Assembly: GCA_003255025.1 (NCBI GenBank)
Contig: QANY01000156.1
Location: 1,327,639 to 1,391,638 of the forward strand
DNA length: 64,000 nucleotides
DNA from: Datisca glomerata
Lineage: Eukaryota > Streptophyta > Magnoliopsida > Cucurbitales > Datiscaceae
Reading direction: 5' to 3'
Part shown: piece by piece, positions 21,427-33,944 of the stretch
Layout of the letters: each line of letters begins with the position of its first letter
Numbering within the stretch: the stretch's first letter is position 1
The notes under the pieces: model-generated
Told to the model about the DNA's origin: nothing
Databases searched by the model: none
The model's input: the letters and a program-made list of their open reading frames with translations, nothing else
Made by a program: the position numbers and the translations under genes

Positions 21427-21987
21427 CTATTTAGAAATTCTCCTAGAAAGCGACGGCTTTTCAAAGATATACTTCATTGAGTCCATCTTTGAAATTAACC
21501 AAGTTATGTGGTATAACATGTAGTGTCTAAGCCTATGAGCAACCCAGACTAATGCACAACACGTTTTCTCCAACATTGAATAATTAGCCTCATAGTTTGT
21601 GAACCTTTTATTTAAATAGTATATTGCTTGTTCTTTCCTTCTAGAGGCGTCGTGCTGACCGAGTACGCAACCCATGAACTTTTCTATTACTGTAAGATAC
21701 AAAATGAGTGGATGCCCTAGAGTTGGAGAAACAAGTATAGACGAATTTTGCAAGTATTGCTTGATCTTCTTAAAAGCATTTTGGCCATCATCATTCCATC
21801 CTTTTGTATCACTTTTACGGATAAGTTTAAAGATTGATTCACAAGTTATAATTAGCTGTGAGATGAACCGGGTTATGTAATTTAATCTCCCCGAGAAACC
21901 TCTAACTTCCTTTTGAGTTTGAGGTGGTGGAATATCAATGATGGCTCGAACCTTGTCGGGGTCAAATTTTATTCTTTCCTTGCTCAT
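21427..21987 (-). pseudogene. RT thumb and first RNase H of the Gypsy element
   Basis: An open stretch of 187 codons reads IKFDPDKVRAIIDIPPPQTQ, KEVRGFSGRLNYITRFISQL, the RT-RNaseH connection, and then PLILYLTVIEKFMGCVLGQH, NKRFTNYEANYSMLEKTCCA. This is the usual RNase H of Ty3/Gypsy, whose first catalytic Asp position here reads YLTV, so it looks altered. It is the longest intact piece of the pol region. Confidence 0.8.
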
Positions 21988-22620
21988 GACAATACCAAGT
22001 AGTTTGCCTAAAGATGTTGCGAATATACATTGGGTTAAGCTTTAACTGGAACTATCTCAACTGTTTAAATAGTTTCGCAGAGTGACAATGTAATCTTCCC
22101 ATTGACAAGATTTGGCAATCATATCATCAACGTACACTTCGATTTATTTTTGCATCATATCATGAAACAGTGTTACCATTGCACGTTGGTGCCCATGCAT
22201 TCTTTAGACCAAATGGCATAACCTTATAACAAAATGTACGCCCACAAAGTTATAAAAGTTGAATTTTCACGGTCTTCAGGAGTCATTTTGATTTGGTTAT
22301 ACCTGAAAAACCATCAATGAAAAAAAGGTTGAATGTCCAGCAGTACTATCTACTAAGACATCGATATGAGGTCATGGAAAATTATCCTTGGGGCTAGCCC
22401 GATTTAAGTCTCTACATTCGACGCACATCCTTACTTTCCCATTTTTCTTTGGGATTGAGACTATGTTAGCAACTCATTCAGGGTATTTTGCTACTTCCAG
22501 AAAAAATGCATCTACTTTCTTTTCAACTTCTTATTTGATCTATACCAGCAAGTTTGGTTTCATTTTCCATAACTTTTATCGCACTGGTTTACTTTCGGGC
22601 AAAAGCGGCAAATGATGAAC
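21988..22620 (-). pseudogene. Gypsy reverse transcriptase, decayed
   Basis: The minus strand shows KKVDAFFLEVAKYPE, SIPKKNGKVRMCVECRDLNR, ASPKDNFP, FCYKVMPFGLKNA and, in another frame, TLFHDMMQK and the catalytic YVDDMIAKS (about 22140-22115). Motif order and wording fit Tat-lineage RT. Stops and at least two frameshifts are present. Just upstream, MPGVNTNIMVHHLPLLPESK (about 22650-22590) matches the conserved sequence preceding RT in this lineage. Confidence 0.8.
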
Positions 22621-23839
22621 CATGATATTAGTGTTTACACCCGGCATATCTTGGTAAGACCATGCAAAGACATCAATATACTCCTTGAGCAAGTCAGTTA
22701 ATTGTCGGTGGCTTTCGCTTGTCATAGAAGTGTCGATTTGGAACTCTTTGTCTCCTCATCCAATCCTAAATTTATCACTTCCGTTAACTCTTGATAAGGT
22801 TAAGTTATTTTATCATCCTCTTCTACCATTCTTAACATTTCTGGAGATGGTTCAAAATTATCCTCGTCACTTTCATCTGAATCTACACTAAGAATGTGAT
22901 TGTTGAAGTTATTGCTTATGCTCTTGTTTTCTAAATCACCGTTCTCAAACCTGAATCGGTATGAACATCATTTCAGAAAAGGAGAAAAGAAAATAAACAA
23001 TGCATAAGTATGAACATCATTTCAGAAATTGAAAAAAGTAGACATAAAATGAAGAAGAAAAAAATAACTGGAATTGTATTTATCATGAACAAATGGAAAT
23101 GAAACAAGTTTTAGACTTTCATTCAAAGAGATGACATGAAACAGATAAAAATGTAGGCTCATAACAACAAAATTCCTATGACATTTGGTAGAATCATTAG
23201 AATTTTGGCATCAACACATTACTCTTAAAAATTTCCAAGAAGCATTGGTAGGTCAATGACATCCTAATTGTTAAGCTCATGATTTGTATCATATCGAGAA
23301 ACCAAGTCCTCTATACTTGGACTTGATGATTTTTCCTAAGATTGCGGATATTGAAAGCTGGACGATATCATCTTCAAGGTCATACTACTCTATTGTAACG
23401 GGTTCTTTGAATGAAATTCCCCCACTTCTGAAGGATTCATAAATATGGGCTATGATTGTCATTTTCATATCGAATTCCCTATTTTCGAGCCTATAAATCC
23501 TCTTTTCTTTCTTTTGAACTTCCACTCTCCCTATATCATCCATGGTCGGTCTATATCCAAGCCCAAACCTTTGCTCATTCTTGTCCCAATCAATTAACTT
23601 ATTTATGCCCTAATGATCACCCCCGAGCCCTTTGCCTAGCTTGTATCCCCCTTTTATCATCAACTTTGCCACCATCTGAGATGATTTTGATAGGCTTAGC
23701 ATTGGAGCGAGTTTCTCACTAACAACAAATGTGGTGTTTTCACTCTCAAATTATCAAAATGAGCACTCCAATGCTTCTTCTGCTTTCTCAACATATGGCA
23801 TGGTGGTCAGCTTGGATACCAATAAATCTTCTTCCCTAT

Positions 23840-24190
23840 ATTTACAAGTGAGTTTATGATCCATTATAAACTTTAACTTCTTATGTAAGGAAGATAGTAT
23901 TATCCCAGTAGATTGAATCCATGGTCGACCAAAAAAAACTGTATGCTGGAGTTATGTCCATCATTTGGAAAACGATATTGAATCGGCATGGCCCGATTCA
24001 TATTTATATCTTCTATGTCTCTGAATTCTTCTCTTCGAGTACCGTTGAATGCTCTTACTATCATCATGTTCGACCGCATATGTGTCACGTCCACAGGGAA
24101 CTTTACTTGTACGGATCTTGGCATTACATTTAGAGACGAGTAGTTATCAATCAATACTTTTTCAACAACATAATTCTTACATTTCACGGA
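23840..24190 (-). pseudogene. Gypsy aspartic protease, decayed
   Basis: The frame reads VVEKVLIDNYSSLNVMPRSV, HMRSNMMIVRAFNGTRRE and FFLVDHGFNLLG, then continues with GRPWIQSTG and SSLHKKLKF in neighbouring frames. DNYSSLN stands where the active-site D(T/S/N)G(S/A)S is expected; the Gly is replaced by Tyr, which would inactivate it. The domain sits between gag and RT as in Ty3/Gypsy. Confidence 0.7.
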
Positions 24191-25385
24191 TATATATAGA
24201 GCTCTGGTGTGTCTAGTACCATCAGAAATGATTTCATCATCTTGAAAGTGACAAAATTTGGTACGATAATATTTTCCACAATTCTACTCAACTTATCCAC
24301 CGTAATGTCATGACAAACATATGCTTGATTCAAAACTTTAAATAATGATTGGCAATGCGGTTCAGAATTAAGAAAAAGTGATAGTAAAGATATGCGAGCA
24401 AGTAAGTAGTTAAGCTGTTCTATCACCTTATACTTGCCTTACTTGATGAGCTTCAGAAAATTCACATACTTCTTCTTCAGGCACTACTCTTTCTTTCTAT
24501 GTATCTCTCATTATATCTATGTCTATCACTTGGCCGCTATACATCTCTTTTTGGAACTCATCACTATTGTCACTCTTTCCCTTTCCTTTGCCTTTCAAAC
24601 TCTGGCGTGTAGTATTTGCCACTCCTCGTCATCCCACATACTCTCAAAATATTAGTTATGAGGAGATCGAGGTCTGACGGATTTAGCGCTTGAATTTTTT
24701 CATTACTGCTTGCAATGCCCTCATATCCATACCTTCATGGTACTACTCTTGAATCTTTGTAAGCAAATACACCTGATATTTGGATAGGATGGGCGTCAGA
24801 GCATAAGACATAGTGGTGCGAGTTGACTTTTTCTCATAATGTATTGTGAAAGGTTTTGGGATATAGAATGACACTTCAACATTTTCTTCAGATGATTCTT
24901 TAATATCGTGAGGACTAAATAGTCATCTTCCTGGTATTCCCTTTCTCCTTTACAAATTATTGTAAGTATCTTTGCATCCGACAACCTTTGCACTTCCATT
25001 TTAAAATCAGCACATGCCTGAATTATATGCCCAGTCACACTCTCATGAAACAAGCAATCAAAGTCATGTATATGCTTCTTAGAAATTCCTTCATCCTCTG
25101 AGCGTGTTGGGTAGATGTACCCTCCTTTAAAAAGCATTTACATTGACGCACTCACATCTGCCACATCCTTCTTTTCATATGAAAAAATTCTTCATGATTT
25201 GGCTTAAGGGTTGGAAATGATATATGAGTTCCCATTGCGTTTACGACAGGATTCTCATGATTTGGTAAAGGGTTGGAATTGATATATGGGTTCTCATTAG
25301 TCTTTTTGAAATTCATCCATCCAGCCTTGATCCATGCTTGTACTCTACCCTTTAACGTCGTGCAATTCTCCATCGAATGTCCCAC
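24191..25385 (-). pseudogene. Gag-protease connecting region
   Basis: One frame reads MGHSMENCTTLKGRVQAWIK with a following NPLPNHENPVVNAMGTH (25385-25152), the block that follows gag in Tat elements (GHxxExC...LKxKVQDLI...NPLPNH). A second frame (25137-24796) has a similar GHIIQACADFKMEVQRLSDA block. Lengths and frames are disturbed. Confidence 0.6.
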
Positions 25386-26906
25386 TACCCCAGTATGATA
25401 ATCACATCAGGCAATCAGATCATACCTACCTCGGGTATGGTAGCTGAAAAGGTTCATAAGGAATTGGCACCAATTGATTATTCCATACCAATTATGGAAG
25501 GAGTTATGTATTAGACATGGGGATTAGATCATATTTGGACAAGACGTTGATTATATTTATTTTCCCCATAGGCTGATCAACCAAACTAATATATTTGTTG
25601 GTGACTCGATGGTCTCAGACTGGATCTTGTGTTACTTTAAAATGTTCATTGTTGAGAATGATAATTGTACGAAATTTTTGAGGTATTTGCCACATATGAT
25701 GCCACTGATTTGGATCATTCCCTATACTTTGAAAATCTTGGTATGGGTTTCACAGCTTGTGATGGGTATCCAAAAAGGATCATTTGTACATCTTCTTCTT
25801 TTCGCTTCAACGATGGCCCATTTTTTACGGATGATGTATCTGATATGACTTCTGGAATTCTTTTATTCTTTACCCCATATTCAATCATTTCACCAATCAT
25901 TATAATGTCAGAGATTTGAAGCATTTCCAATCATTCTATAATAGAATAGGGACCTCAAGTATTGATAAACATCGCTGCCATTTCTTTTTCTGACAAGATA
26001 GGTTGTACCTAAGCAACTAATCCCTCTATATTTGAGCATACACTTGAAGCCTTCAATAGGATTTTTCTCCAACCTTTGCAGATCCAGACGATTAGGAGTT
26101 ATGTCTATGTTGTACTTGTATTGTCTTAATAAAGCATCAACTAAATCTTTCCATCTCTAAATATGTTGGTTATCCAAGTGGATATACCATCAAGATGCAG
26201 CCCCCGTCAAGCTATCTTGAAAGAAAGTAATTAGCAGCTTATCATCATTTGCACAAGCAGTCATCTTTCTGCAATACATAATAAGATGACTTTTCGGGCA
26301 TGTACTACCATTATATATTTCAAGATCAGGTAGTTTGAATTTGTGCGGGATGGTTACATCCGGGACCAAGCATAATTGGGTGGCATCAATGGTACCATAT
26401 ACATCTGACCCTACAATGATGCGTAAACTTTCCTCTAAAAAGTCTAGCTTATCTTGCGACAGTGGGTCTTCGCTTGGTTTGGTAATATGCATCTGCATCT
26501 TTGGGTCTTCAACATCGGGTATGATGATTGGCTTGCGAGTTCGCCTTGTGGAGTGAAAGCTTGGTTGTGACCAGGTGCCATTGTGGATGGGTTGTACCTA
26601 ATTTTTCATGTTTGCATCATTTTCTAGGACATTTAGAAATGAATATTGCTGGATATTTACTGCTAGTGAGGCATGCTGAAATTGGTCAATCTGATGACGT
26701 TGATAGGTTGGAGTGAACCCAATAGGGTAAGATGGAGTATCATTTGGCAGTTGATTTTGTGATCATTGAGCCCCTTACGAATTTTCAAGATAAGTTTTTC
26801 CTTTACTAGCGGCGAGGAGTTCCAGAACTCAGGCCATTTTCTCCTTTAGCTCCCTAATTTCTTCTTTCATTTTCTCTCACGATTGCTCTCTTTCTTACTT
26901 GTCCAT
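25386..26906 (-). pseudogene. Gypsy gag, decayed
   Basis: From an ATG at 26906 the minus strand reads KMKEEIRELKEKMA, then NDTPSYPIGFTPT, and in a longer open stretch (26498-26190) KFKLPDLEIYNGSTCPKSHL and DDKLLITFFQDSLTGAAS. The FKxPxFxxYxGxxxPxxHL and FQxSLTGxA motifs are the core of Gypsy capsid proteins. Several stops break the frame between the pieces. Gag would form the particle that packages the element RNA. Confidence 0.7.
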
Positions 26907-27219
26907 GACCCTAACTTGAGCTTATGTTCGATAGGGATGTCAGAGTGGACAGGTTATCTTTGAAAAGTTCTTAAAAAAAGAATGATAAAACAATGAGAAT
27001 GTAGATTTTGCTAATGAAAAAGAAGAAATAATGACGAAAGTAAATTTATGCATGAGAAATGATAATGTGCAAAGTGAAAATCTAACAGTACTCGATTTCA
27101 TTCAATTAGTAGATCCATCCACTACATTTGAGTATGTAGATGTCAATTACCCTACTTCGTAATTTGAGTTTATACAAAATGGCCAAAATAATCTAAATCT
27201 TTGTTTTTTTTCTCCAAAA

Positions 27220-27440
27220 ACTTAGACAAGTTCTCCCTATTAGGCTGGATGGGCAAAACATTTTTTTTTCAAAAATTATGCTTGTTCCGCCAAATTGCTC
27301 GCTCTCACAGCCACGCCTTTAAGCCATTCCACAGCCTGCCTAAATCTTTGTCGAATCAAGTCATTCTCTTGTTGCAAAAATTGGTAATCATATCTCAGTC
27401 TGTTTATGTTGTTTCTTTATCCCTTACTTTCATTTTTCAC
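27220..27440 (-). pseudogene. Coiled-coil-like fragment upstream of gag
   Basis: The minus strand reads LRYDYQFLQQENDLIRQRFR and QAVEWLKGVAVRASNLAEQA. It is heptad-like and resembles the charged C-terminal tail seen after DUF7745 domains in plant mobile elements. If so, the DUF7745-like ORF (29361-30511) and this piece once belonged to one ORF that was later split by the 530-bp LTR and its internal sequence. This is inference. Confidence 0.35.
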
Positions 27441-27749
27441 TTCTAATTCTGTTGCCATGCCACATCCGTTTTGGCTTCCATTACGTTCCTGTTTCTAGTA
27501 TCATAACCATTTTCATTTTCACTCCCGTTGCCACGACATTTCAATTGCCATTGCCACGAAGTTTCCGTTGTCGTTGCCACAATGTTTTCCGTTCTCGGCG
27601 TTTCCCGTTTTGAAGTTGTGGCTTTCTTGAATGAAGTGAACGTGATTTTCTTTGCTCTTCTTTTCTTTGAAATTTCTGCCCCAAAATTATTTTCTTATCC
27701 ATTTTTTATTTTCTAATGAATTTCTCTTCTGAAATTCTTTTTCTTATCT

Positions 27750-28519
27750 GAAGCGCTGAAGCTTCATTGTTCTGAATTTTTGACTTCTACTTTTTTGTTC
27801 TGAAGCTCTAACTTCATCTTTTTTGTTCTGAAGCTCTAACTTCATCTTTTTTGTTCTGAAGCTCTAACTTCAACTTTTCTGATCTATGATTTTTGAGCTG
27901 ATCTGATCTGAACATGATGAGTTCTTCTGTTTCGTGCTTTCTGAGCTCTTCTGTTTTGAACTTTATGAACTCTTCTGGTCTATGATTTATGAGCTTGTCT
28001 AGTCAGAGCTCTCTGGGCTCTTCTGATCTAAGCTTTCAAAGTTTTCTGATATGAGCTTTCAGAGCTTTTCTGATCAGAGCTTTCTAGCTTTTCTGATCTA
28101 AGATTTCTGATATGAGCTCTCTGAGATCTTTCTGATCTGAGCTCTTTGAGCTTTTCTGATCTAAGCTCTCTGAGCTTTTCTGAGCTCAAATTTTAATATA
28201 CGCTCTGATTTTTTCATGCTTGAAGCTTCCTCGGCAGCGACGTTCCCATGTTGCCGATGCTGCCTCTCGTAGTTGGTGATGAGGGCAACGGCGCTCTTCG
28301 CTTCCATTTTTGGTTTTGTAGTCATTTTCGTTTCTACTTCTATTTTGAGTTTCTGTATTGCTGGATTTTCTGTTCCTGATTCCGGTTCGGCTTCCGTTTC
28401 CACTTTTTTTTTCATTTCCACATCAGCTTCAGTTATTGAGGGGGACGTTTGATTTATTTTTTAGCATTTTGGGAAGGGATTTTTTTAGTTTTTCTCTCGT
28501 TCTCAATGAAAGCACCAAA
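27750..28519 (-). other. Internal start of the 530-bp-LTR element: TCTGAGCTCT-type repeats
   Basis: The region is made of degenerate 25-33-bp repeats around TTCTGATCTGAGCTCTCTGAG (27775-28190). From about 27900 to 28519 it aligns with 37915-38564 next to LTR-D3. Immediately inside the LTR the minus strand reads TTTGGTGCTTTCATTGAGAG, identically placed in both copies, the position of a primer-binding site. Confidence 0.5.
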
Positions 28520-29049
28520 TGTAAAGGAAAAAATCTACCGTCTTTGAGAATCACTCGTGAATTTCTTATAAGATAATATAAAAATCAAGAGAATAATTTA
28601 GAGAGAGGAAGAGAGAATAATGAACCATGATATACGTGGAAAATCCCTAAAGGGAAGAAAAACACGGGGAGATTTTGATAGTATTTCATTGTGGAGAAAT
28701 GGTTTACAAGGCTAATGAGTATTGAAAGTTGTTGTGCCCTCCGTTTGGAGTTGTGTCTTGCCTCTATTTATAGGCCTTCAATCGGTTACATAAAATCTGA
28801 TACATCTTATCTAATTCTATAGGAGAATAGGATCAACGAAATATTCCCTGAGATCTACTTATCAACAATAACGACCAAGTGAATCTTGACCGTCTGATCA
28901 ATCCAATGATCTTGATTAGCATCACTTTAGATTGCCATATCAGCAATCTTTCTACTTTCGTCTGATTGGTCAGTTCTCGCTCTATCTTCTCTTCTATGAA
29001 GTTTTCGATCTAGATCATGCCACGTGTCATGTGAAATTATTCTTGTTCA
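28520..29049 (-). mobile_element. LTR-D1: 530-bp LTR, leftward
   Basis: It starts TGTAAAGG and ends TTGTTCA in plus sense, and aligns with LTR-D3 (38565-39094, also 530 bp) and the partial LTR-D2 (33511-33944). A TATA box in minus sense (CCTATAAATAGAGG, plus 28762-28774) sets a leftward direction. It is followed on the right by CATAG, the 5-bp target of the complete D element, although no left-hand duplication is visible here. Confidence 0.7.
28762..28774 (-). promoter_or_regulatory. TATA box of LTR-D1
   Basis: CTATAAATAGAGG on the minus strand, repeated in LTR-D2 (33747-33759) and, weakened, in LTR-D3 (about 38815). Confidence 0.55.
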
Positions 29050-29360
29050 CATAGGTACATGACATTAAAGCGCAATACCCTTAACTTTCCACCGGTAGGT
29101 GAATTTACCCACTCTAGAAGGCGTGACATGCATAAGAGGATATCAAAAAGTTGCTAGAAGCTGTGTGATTTTGGTCATTAGTCAGGACAAAGTAGTTCAA
29201 GAAGAAGAACCTCAAACGGGTGATGAAAACATCACCATCTTAGCTCATGCATTAAGTGTAACCCATAATCAAAGGCTGTTACCATGGGACTCACGATGAC
29301 TACTCCATAGAGGAAAAGAGTTCAGACTGCAGCTCGAACAAAGACCTTGAGGAAATACCA

Positions 29361-30511
29361 CTAAGTGAAGACCACAATGAGAGGACTACCAAGATTGCCT
29401 CTACTCTCAAGCCACGCTCCATACTCATTTGTGCATTTCATGTGAATCTTCTCATTTTGCACCCTTCTCGTTATTTTCCAAGCTCCAAACAGCTTCTACA
29501 ATTTTTATTCATTATCTTGATAATCATAATTGATCTCAATATCCTTCAATGTTTGTGTGGCAGGGATTCACCCATTGAAAGTCACCATATCTATAAATCA
29601 TTAATGTCGACGGCATCCAATGGGCTCTCCAGGTAACATCTTCATCGTTCAACTTTGATAGGTAAGAGAGCCACACCTTTTTTGTACGAAACAGCAGATT
29701 CCATTTGATCATTCCAAATTGAACAATGGGAATTCTCTTATTCATCCATGGACTTGAAAACTTAACTTGAGGACATTTGAAATCTGGTGGACATCTTAGA
29801 TGGCTAAGAATCCAAATACACAAAAGAGATGGAGAAGCCGATGATTCCTTTTCCAAACACTCGGATGTGATTTAAGGAACGAAAAGTCTCAGCGAGAGTT
29901 GAGATAACAGGATTAACACCATGATCAACTTGTAGGAACATTTTTGTCACATTATCATCCATATAACCTTGAATCTTTGGAAATAACACGGTGCCATAAA
30001 TACACAGAGCATAGTGAGCAATACTCTTATCTTCCTTCAAGACATTTTGGGTGTGATCTAGGAGGTAATCCAACGGCATACACTCATTACCCCCTTTAAC
30101 TTTCAATCTTTTATTAATCTCAGATGGACAAACAGTACCCAAGAGCTTGGATAAAGCTCTCTTCTATGTGAGCTATTTGTCATAATTATAAACTTTATCT
30201 GTGTTCTGTAGCGGGACATTCAATTGGACTTGATATTCTTCAATTGTAGGAGTAAGATCAATTGTTCCAAAGGTGAAACATATGCACAAAGGGTCCCAGA
30301 AATTCATTAAAGCCTCAAGAATGGGATCGTTGACTGCAATATACAGAAGATAAGCGATGTGACCATATTTACCGACAAACAAATTTTTCTGCTCTAGTGA
30401 AAAATCCTCACATATCTTCTTCAACCTTTCCAAGTTCGTGTATGATAACTCTAACTTAGTGATTGATGGTAGAAGAATAGCATCCTCCTTTTCAGACAAT
30501 CACCTTTTCAT
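29361..30511 (-). pseudogene. DUF7745-like retroelement ORF, copy 1
   Basis: From an ATG at 30511 the frame reads MKR, a stop (TGA, probably from CGA), then LSEKEDAILLPSITKLELSY, FVGKYGHIAYLLYIAV, LMNFWDPLCICFTFGTIDLT and PTIEEYQVQLNVP. The GKYGxIxxLLxxxV, FWDPxxxxFTFGxxDLxPTIEEY signature is that of plant DUF7745 proteins found in retroelements. Later frames give MPLDYLLDHTQNVLKED, YALCIYGTVLFPKIQGY, FGMIKWN and KEYGAWLESRGNLGSPL (about 29420-29370). Frameshifts near 30170 and 29810 break it. It lies just inside LTR-B, after the leader, where Ogre-type elements carry an extra ORF1 before gag. Function unknown. Confidence 0.65.
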
Positions 30512-31219
30512 TTATGCGTTTCCTCTCACTATTTGGTTACAATATCTTGATCTTCTATCACACTCGGAGTGGAAGTCATGGTCTAAAATATGAATGAGTT
30601 GAATACTTCTTTACAATCCCTATTACTCAACATGATGCATCTATGCAAAGAAGAAAGAAGAAATCAGAAGTGAAACAATGGAGAAGAAAAGAAATTTTTA
30701 GGTAGTGTAAGACAAAGTTAATCATGATACCATATTTAAGCTGAATCTCTATTTCTATCAAACATTGGTCATGAGATGAGCTCTAAAAATCAAATGCATG
30801 TGTGGTTGGGCTTTCAAATATCTTAATAGGCTCTCAGTTGTCCACACTGTTATCCAAATGGAGTAATAGGGGCTTCCAAAACCGTATCCCGAAAGGATCG
30901 GCCAGAGTGAGAACTTTCATGAGCCTGCACGGAAACTGTAATTCTATGAAAACATTTCATTACTCATTCAAGCTAATCCTAAACGAAAAACCCCGGCATA
31001 TGGCTGGTGTATGCGTGTGAAATTACAAATTATGTAAAGAACTATACTTTGAAAAAAAATGAACTATATACAACTACGAGCATGAATATGAAAAAACAAT
31101 GAATCAAATAAACAAACAAAGAACCACACAAAATGATAGCATATGATAAAATTTTGACTTGACTCTCTATCAATCTAAAAATGGGTAGACCAATTGCATC
31201 TCTAGTGGAGTCGCCAAGT
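30512..31219 (-). other. 5' leader of the LTR-B element, with primer-site-like start
   Basis: Directly inside LTR-B the minus strand reads ACTTGGCGACTCCACTAGAG (plus 31200-31219); the same words stand inside LTR-C. This is where a tRNA primer site belongs. The rest is a non-coding leader that aligns with 40640-41305. Confidence 0.6.
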
Positions 31220-33182
31220 TGTCGCAATGTGCCTGCGACGCGGAGCGACAATTGAAAAAATCATTTTTGAAGAGAAGAAATTCGCAGTCACCACCAATCA
31301 TTTTAGGGTGTGATTGGTCACCCAATTTTTAAAAAAAATTGGTCTACGAAAACTTAAAGTTGGTTCGTGAGTAATTTGTGTGTGTGGAAGGTATTAGCAC
31401 ATCACAACACACATTGTTAAAATAGTTACCAAATTTAATCAAATACTATCTAAATTATATTTTAAAACAAGATTAAAGAAATTCATTTTTGAATGTCTCA
31501 TTTGATACATTTTACATCATAAAAATGAATAATATAAATGACCTTTAGTGGGTGGAACAAAGACCATTGAAAATTTATTTTTTTAGTTTTTATATATTTT
31601 TTTTAAATCAAGGCATTATTGCAGTTACTCTCGGTATCCCAAAAATTAACTCCTCATCTCGATAGTTGAAGAAATTTGGTATCCCAAAAATTCTAAAGTC
31701 TGTCATCGTATTTTTTAGTGGAAACTAAATAATGAAATTAATAAAATTTAAATCTAATTGTTATAATTTTAATTTATGAATGTTAATTCTGATGATAAAA
31801 GCATGAAATAATAATCACATTATAATCATGATGATATGACAATAATACATAAAAATAAGAAGAGATAACTATAAAGAAAAAGAAAGAATAACAGAAAGAA
31901 ATGTTAGAAATGATAAAAATGTATAATAAATTTAAAAAGAATATGTTGAATGAAAATAAGGTAACAATATGTAAAATAAGTAAAATAAATTAAAACAACA
32001 ACAATATCTATTAATAAAAGAAAATGAAAAAACAAACAACAAAAAAGGAAAAAGAAATAAAACACACAAAAAATACAGTGGGTGATTTCACCCTCTCTTT
32101 TTTTCATTTTTTTAAAGAATATATATATATAATTATTTCATAAATAAATGAATAATAATTTTTTTAAGTGTAAATAAATTAAACTAGGAAAATGCTTAAT
32201 TTCATACATAATTGACATGAACGTTCTATTTTTTACTACATTGTCTACTAATTTATCATTTTTCCATTCTTCCCTCATTTCTAATCAAATAGCAAAGGAA
32301 TAATCATGGATGGTAACTAGTTCAAACAAGTGTCACTAAAATGATGAACAAAATTTAAAAATAAAAAAGAAAAAACTTGTAAGAACATAAAAAAAAATTA
32401 AAACTTAAATATTTGCATAATCTTGTTTAGAGGTTTTACTCTCTATTTTATGTATTTTTATGTATGAGAAGTTATCATAGGGGATCTTTTCATCAAATGT
32501 ATAATTTCAACCCATTAAATGGTTAATTCACATTGAGTTAATTTTACAACTCTGAAAGGCTTTATCATCATCCTCATTGATTGAGTTTATGATAAATATA
32601 TCTCATTATCAAATTTGTAGGATAATCACAAATGCATTAAAATAAAACTCAAGATTAAGAGTAAAAAATAAAGAAGAAGGAACAAAGTATATAAACTACT
32701 GGGTATGAAAGAGAAATGATGAAGAACAATGAACAATATATCTTATTAGTAGAGGTGCAAGAAATTTAGACTACATTAAGAAAAAAAATGAGAGAAGATG
32801 AATGTAGAAATAGAAATGTAAACTCTATTTCCCTCCCCTAAGAAAATCTCTCTTATTTCTCACACACTCTCTCTAAAAATATCATTCTCCTTCTTTCAAA
32901 AGTCTCTCCTCTTTCTCACTCTAAAAGTCCATTTCTAAGTGAAGACCCCCTATTTATAGGCAAAATTAGAGTTTCATTTTTTTTCTTTTAGTCTTTATCC
33001 TCATTTTTTTATTTTTTTAGTCCTTGAACACTTTTCTTATATTTTTAGTCCCTAGTCTATTTATCTATTTTAGACGTTGGGCTTTTTTTCAAAAAAAAAC
33101 ATACACATTAGACTAGTACATGAGTTAATAAATAAAGTGTGTATTTTTAAAATATTAATCCAAATAAAATATGATATCTACA
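31220..33182 (-). mobile_element. LTR-B: 1,963-bp LTR of the Tat/Ogre-like family
   Basis: In plus sense it starts TGTCGCAATGTG and ends ATATCTACA. It aligns over its whole length with LTR-A and LTR-C (about nine of ten bases by eye). A primer-site-like sequence follows on the left, so it acts as 5' LTR for the sequence at its left; on the right it borders internal-type sequence also found right of LTR-C. It is therefore probably shared by two tandem elements. The minus-sense TATA box is at 32948-32960. Confidence 0.8.
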
Positions 33183-33510
33183 TTACTCTTATTATTAAGA
33201 GTTGTATTTCTGCACACAGAAAAATATTAGAGGTATCTTGTATATTTGTCTTTTCATTCATTATTATGCAATTTAATTAAATATAGAAATTATCATGAAC
33301 GTGATATTTAAACTTGTCATGGCTAGGACAGGACTAAGTGTAGAAACCATGAACGATGCGCCCCATCCTCTGGCTAGATATGATGGAGACGTGACTTATT
33401 CGAAAGTAAATGCAATGCTACCTGCAATGGCACACCTTTTAAGCAACCCACGCAATTGGTGGTGTTGGGATGTGGAGTTGCCCAAAAATGTAATTTCGGA
33501 AAGTTCATAG
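33183..33510. other. Internal segment right of LTR-B, with a conserved small ORF
   Basis: This aligns with 43101-43444 right of LTR-C. Both copies hold a plus-strand ORF (33295-33510; 43262-43444) with ARTGLSVETMNDAP, AMLPAM and NPRNWWCWDVELPKN. The C copy lacks 33 nt in frame. No family was recognised. No obvious polypurine tract adjoins LTR-B. Confidence 0.5.
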
Positions 33511-33944
33511 TATAAAAGAAAAAATCTACCGTCTTTGAGAATTGATCGTGAATTTCTTATATCATAATATGAAAATCAAGAGAATAATTTAGAGAGAGAG
33601 AATCATAACACAATGATTTATGTGAAAATCTTTAAAGAGAAGAAAAATCACGGGGAGATCTTGATAATATTTCATTATGAAGAAAGTGATTACAAGGCTA
33701 ATGAGTGTTGAGAGTTGTTGTCCCTCCGTTTGGAGTTGCATCTTGCCTCTATTTATAGCCCTTCAATCGGTTATATAGAATCTGATAAAGCTTATCTAAT
33801 TCTATCTGAAAATGGGATCAACTGAATATTCTCTGAGATCTAGTTTATCAACAATAACAAAAAGTGAATCTTGACCGTCTGATCAATCCAGTGGTCTTGA
33901 TTAGCTTCTCTTTGGATTGGCACGTCAGCAATTCATGTACTTCG
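33511..33944 (-). repeat. LTR-D2, partial left LTR of element D
   Basis: It aligns with D1 and D3 from TATAAAAGAAAAAATCTACC to GCAATTCATGTACTT, then departs into short tandem repeats. The first bases are TA where TG is expected, as also in D3. Confidence 0.65.
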
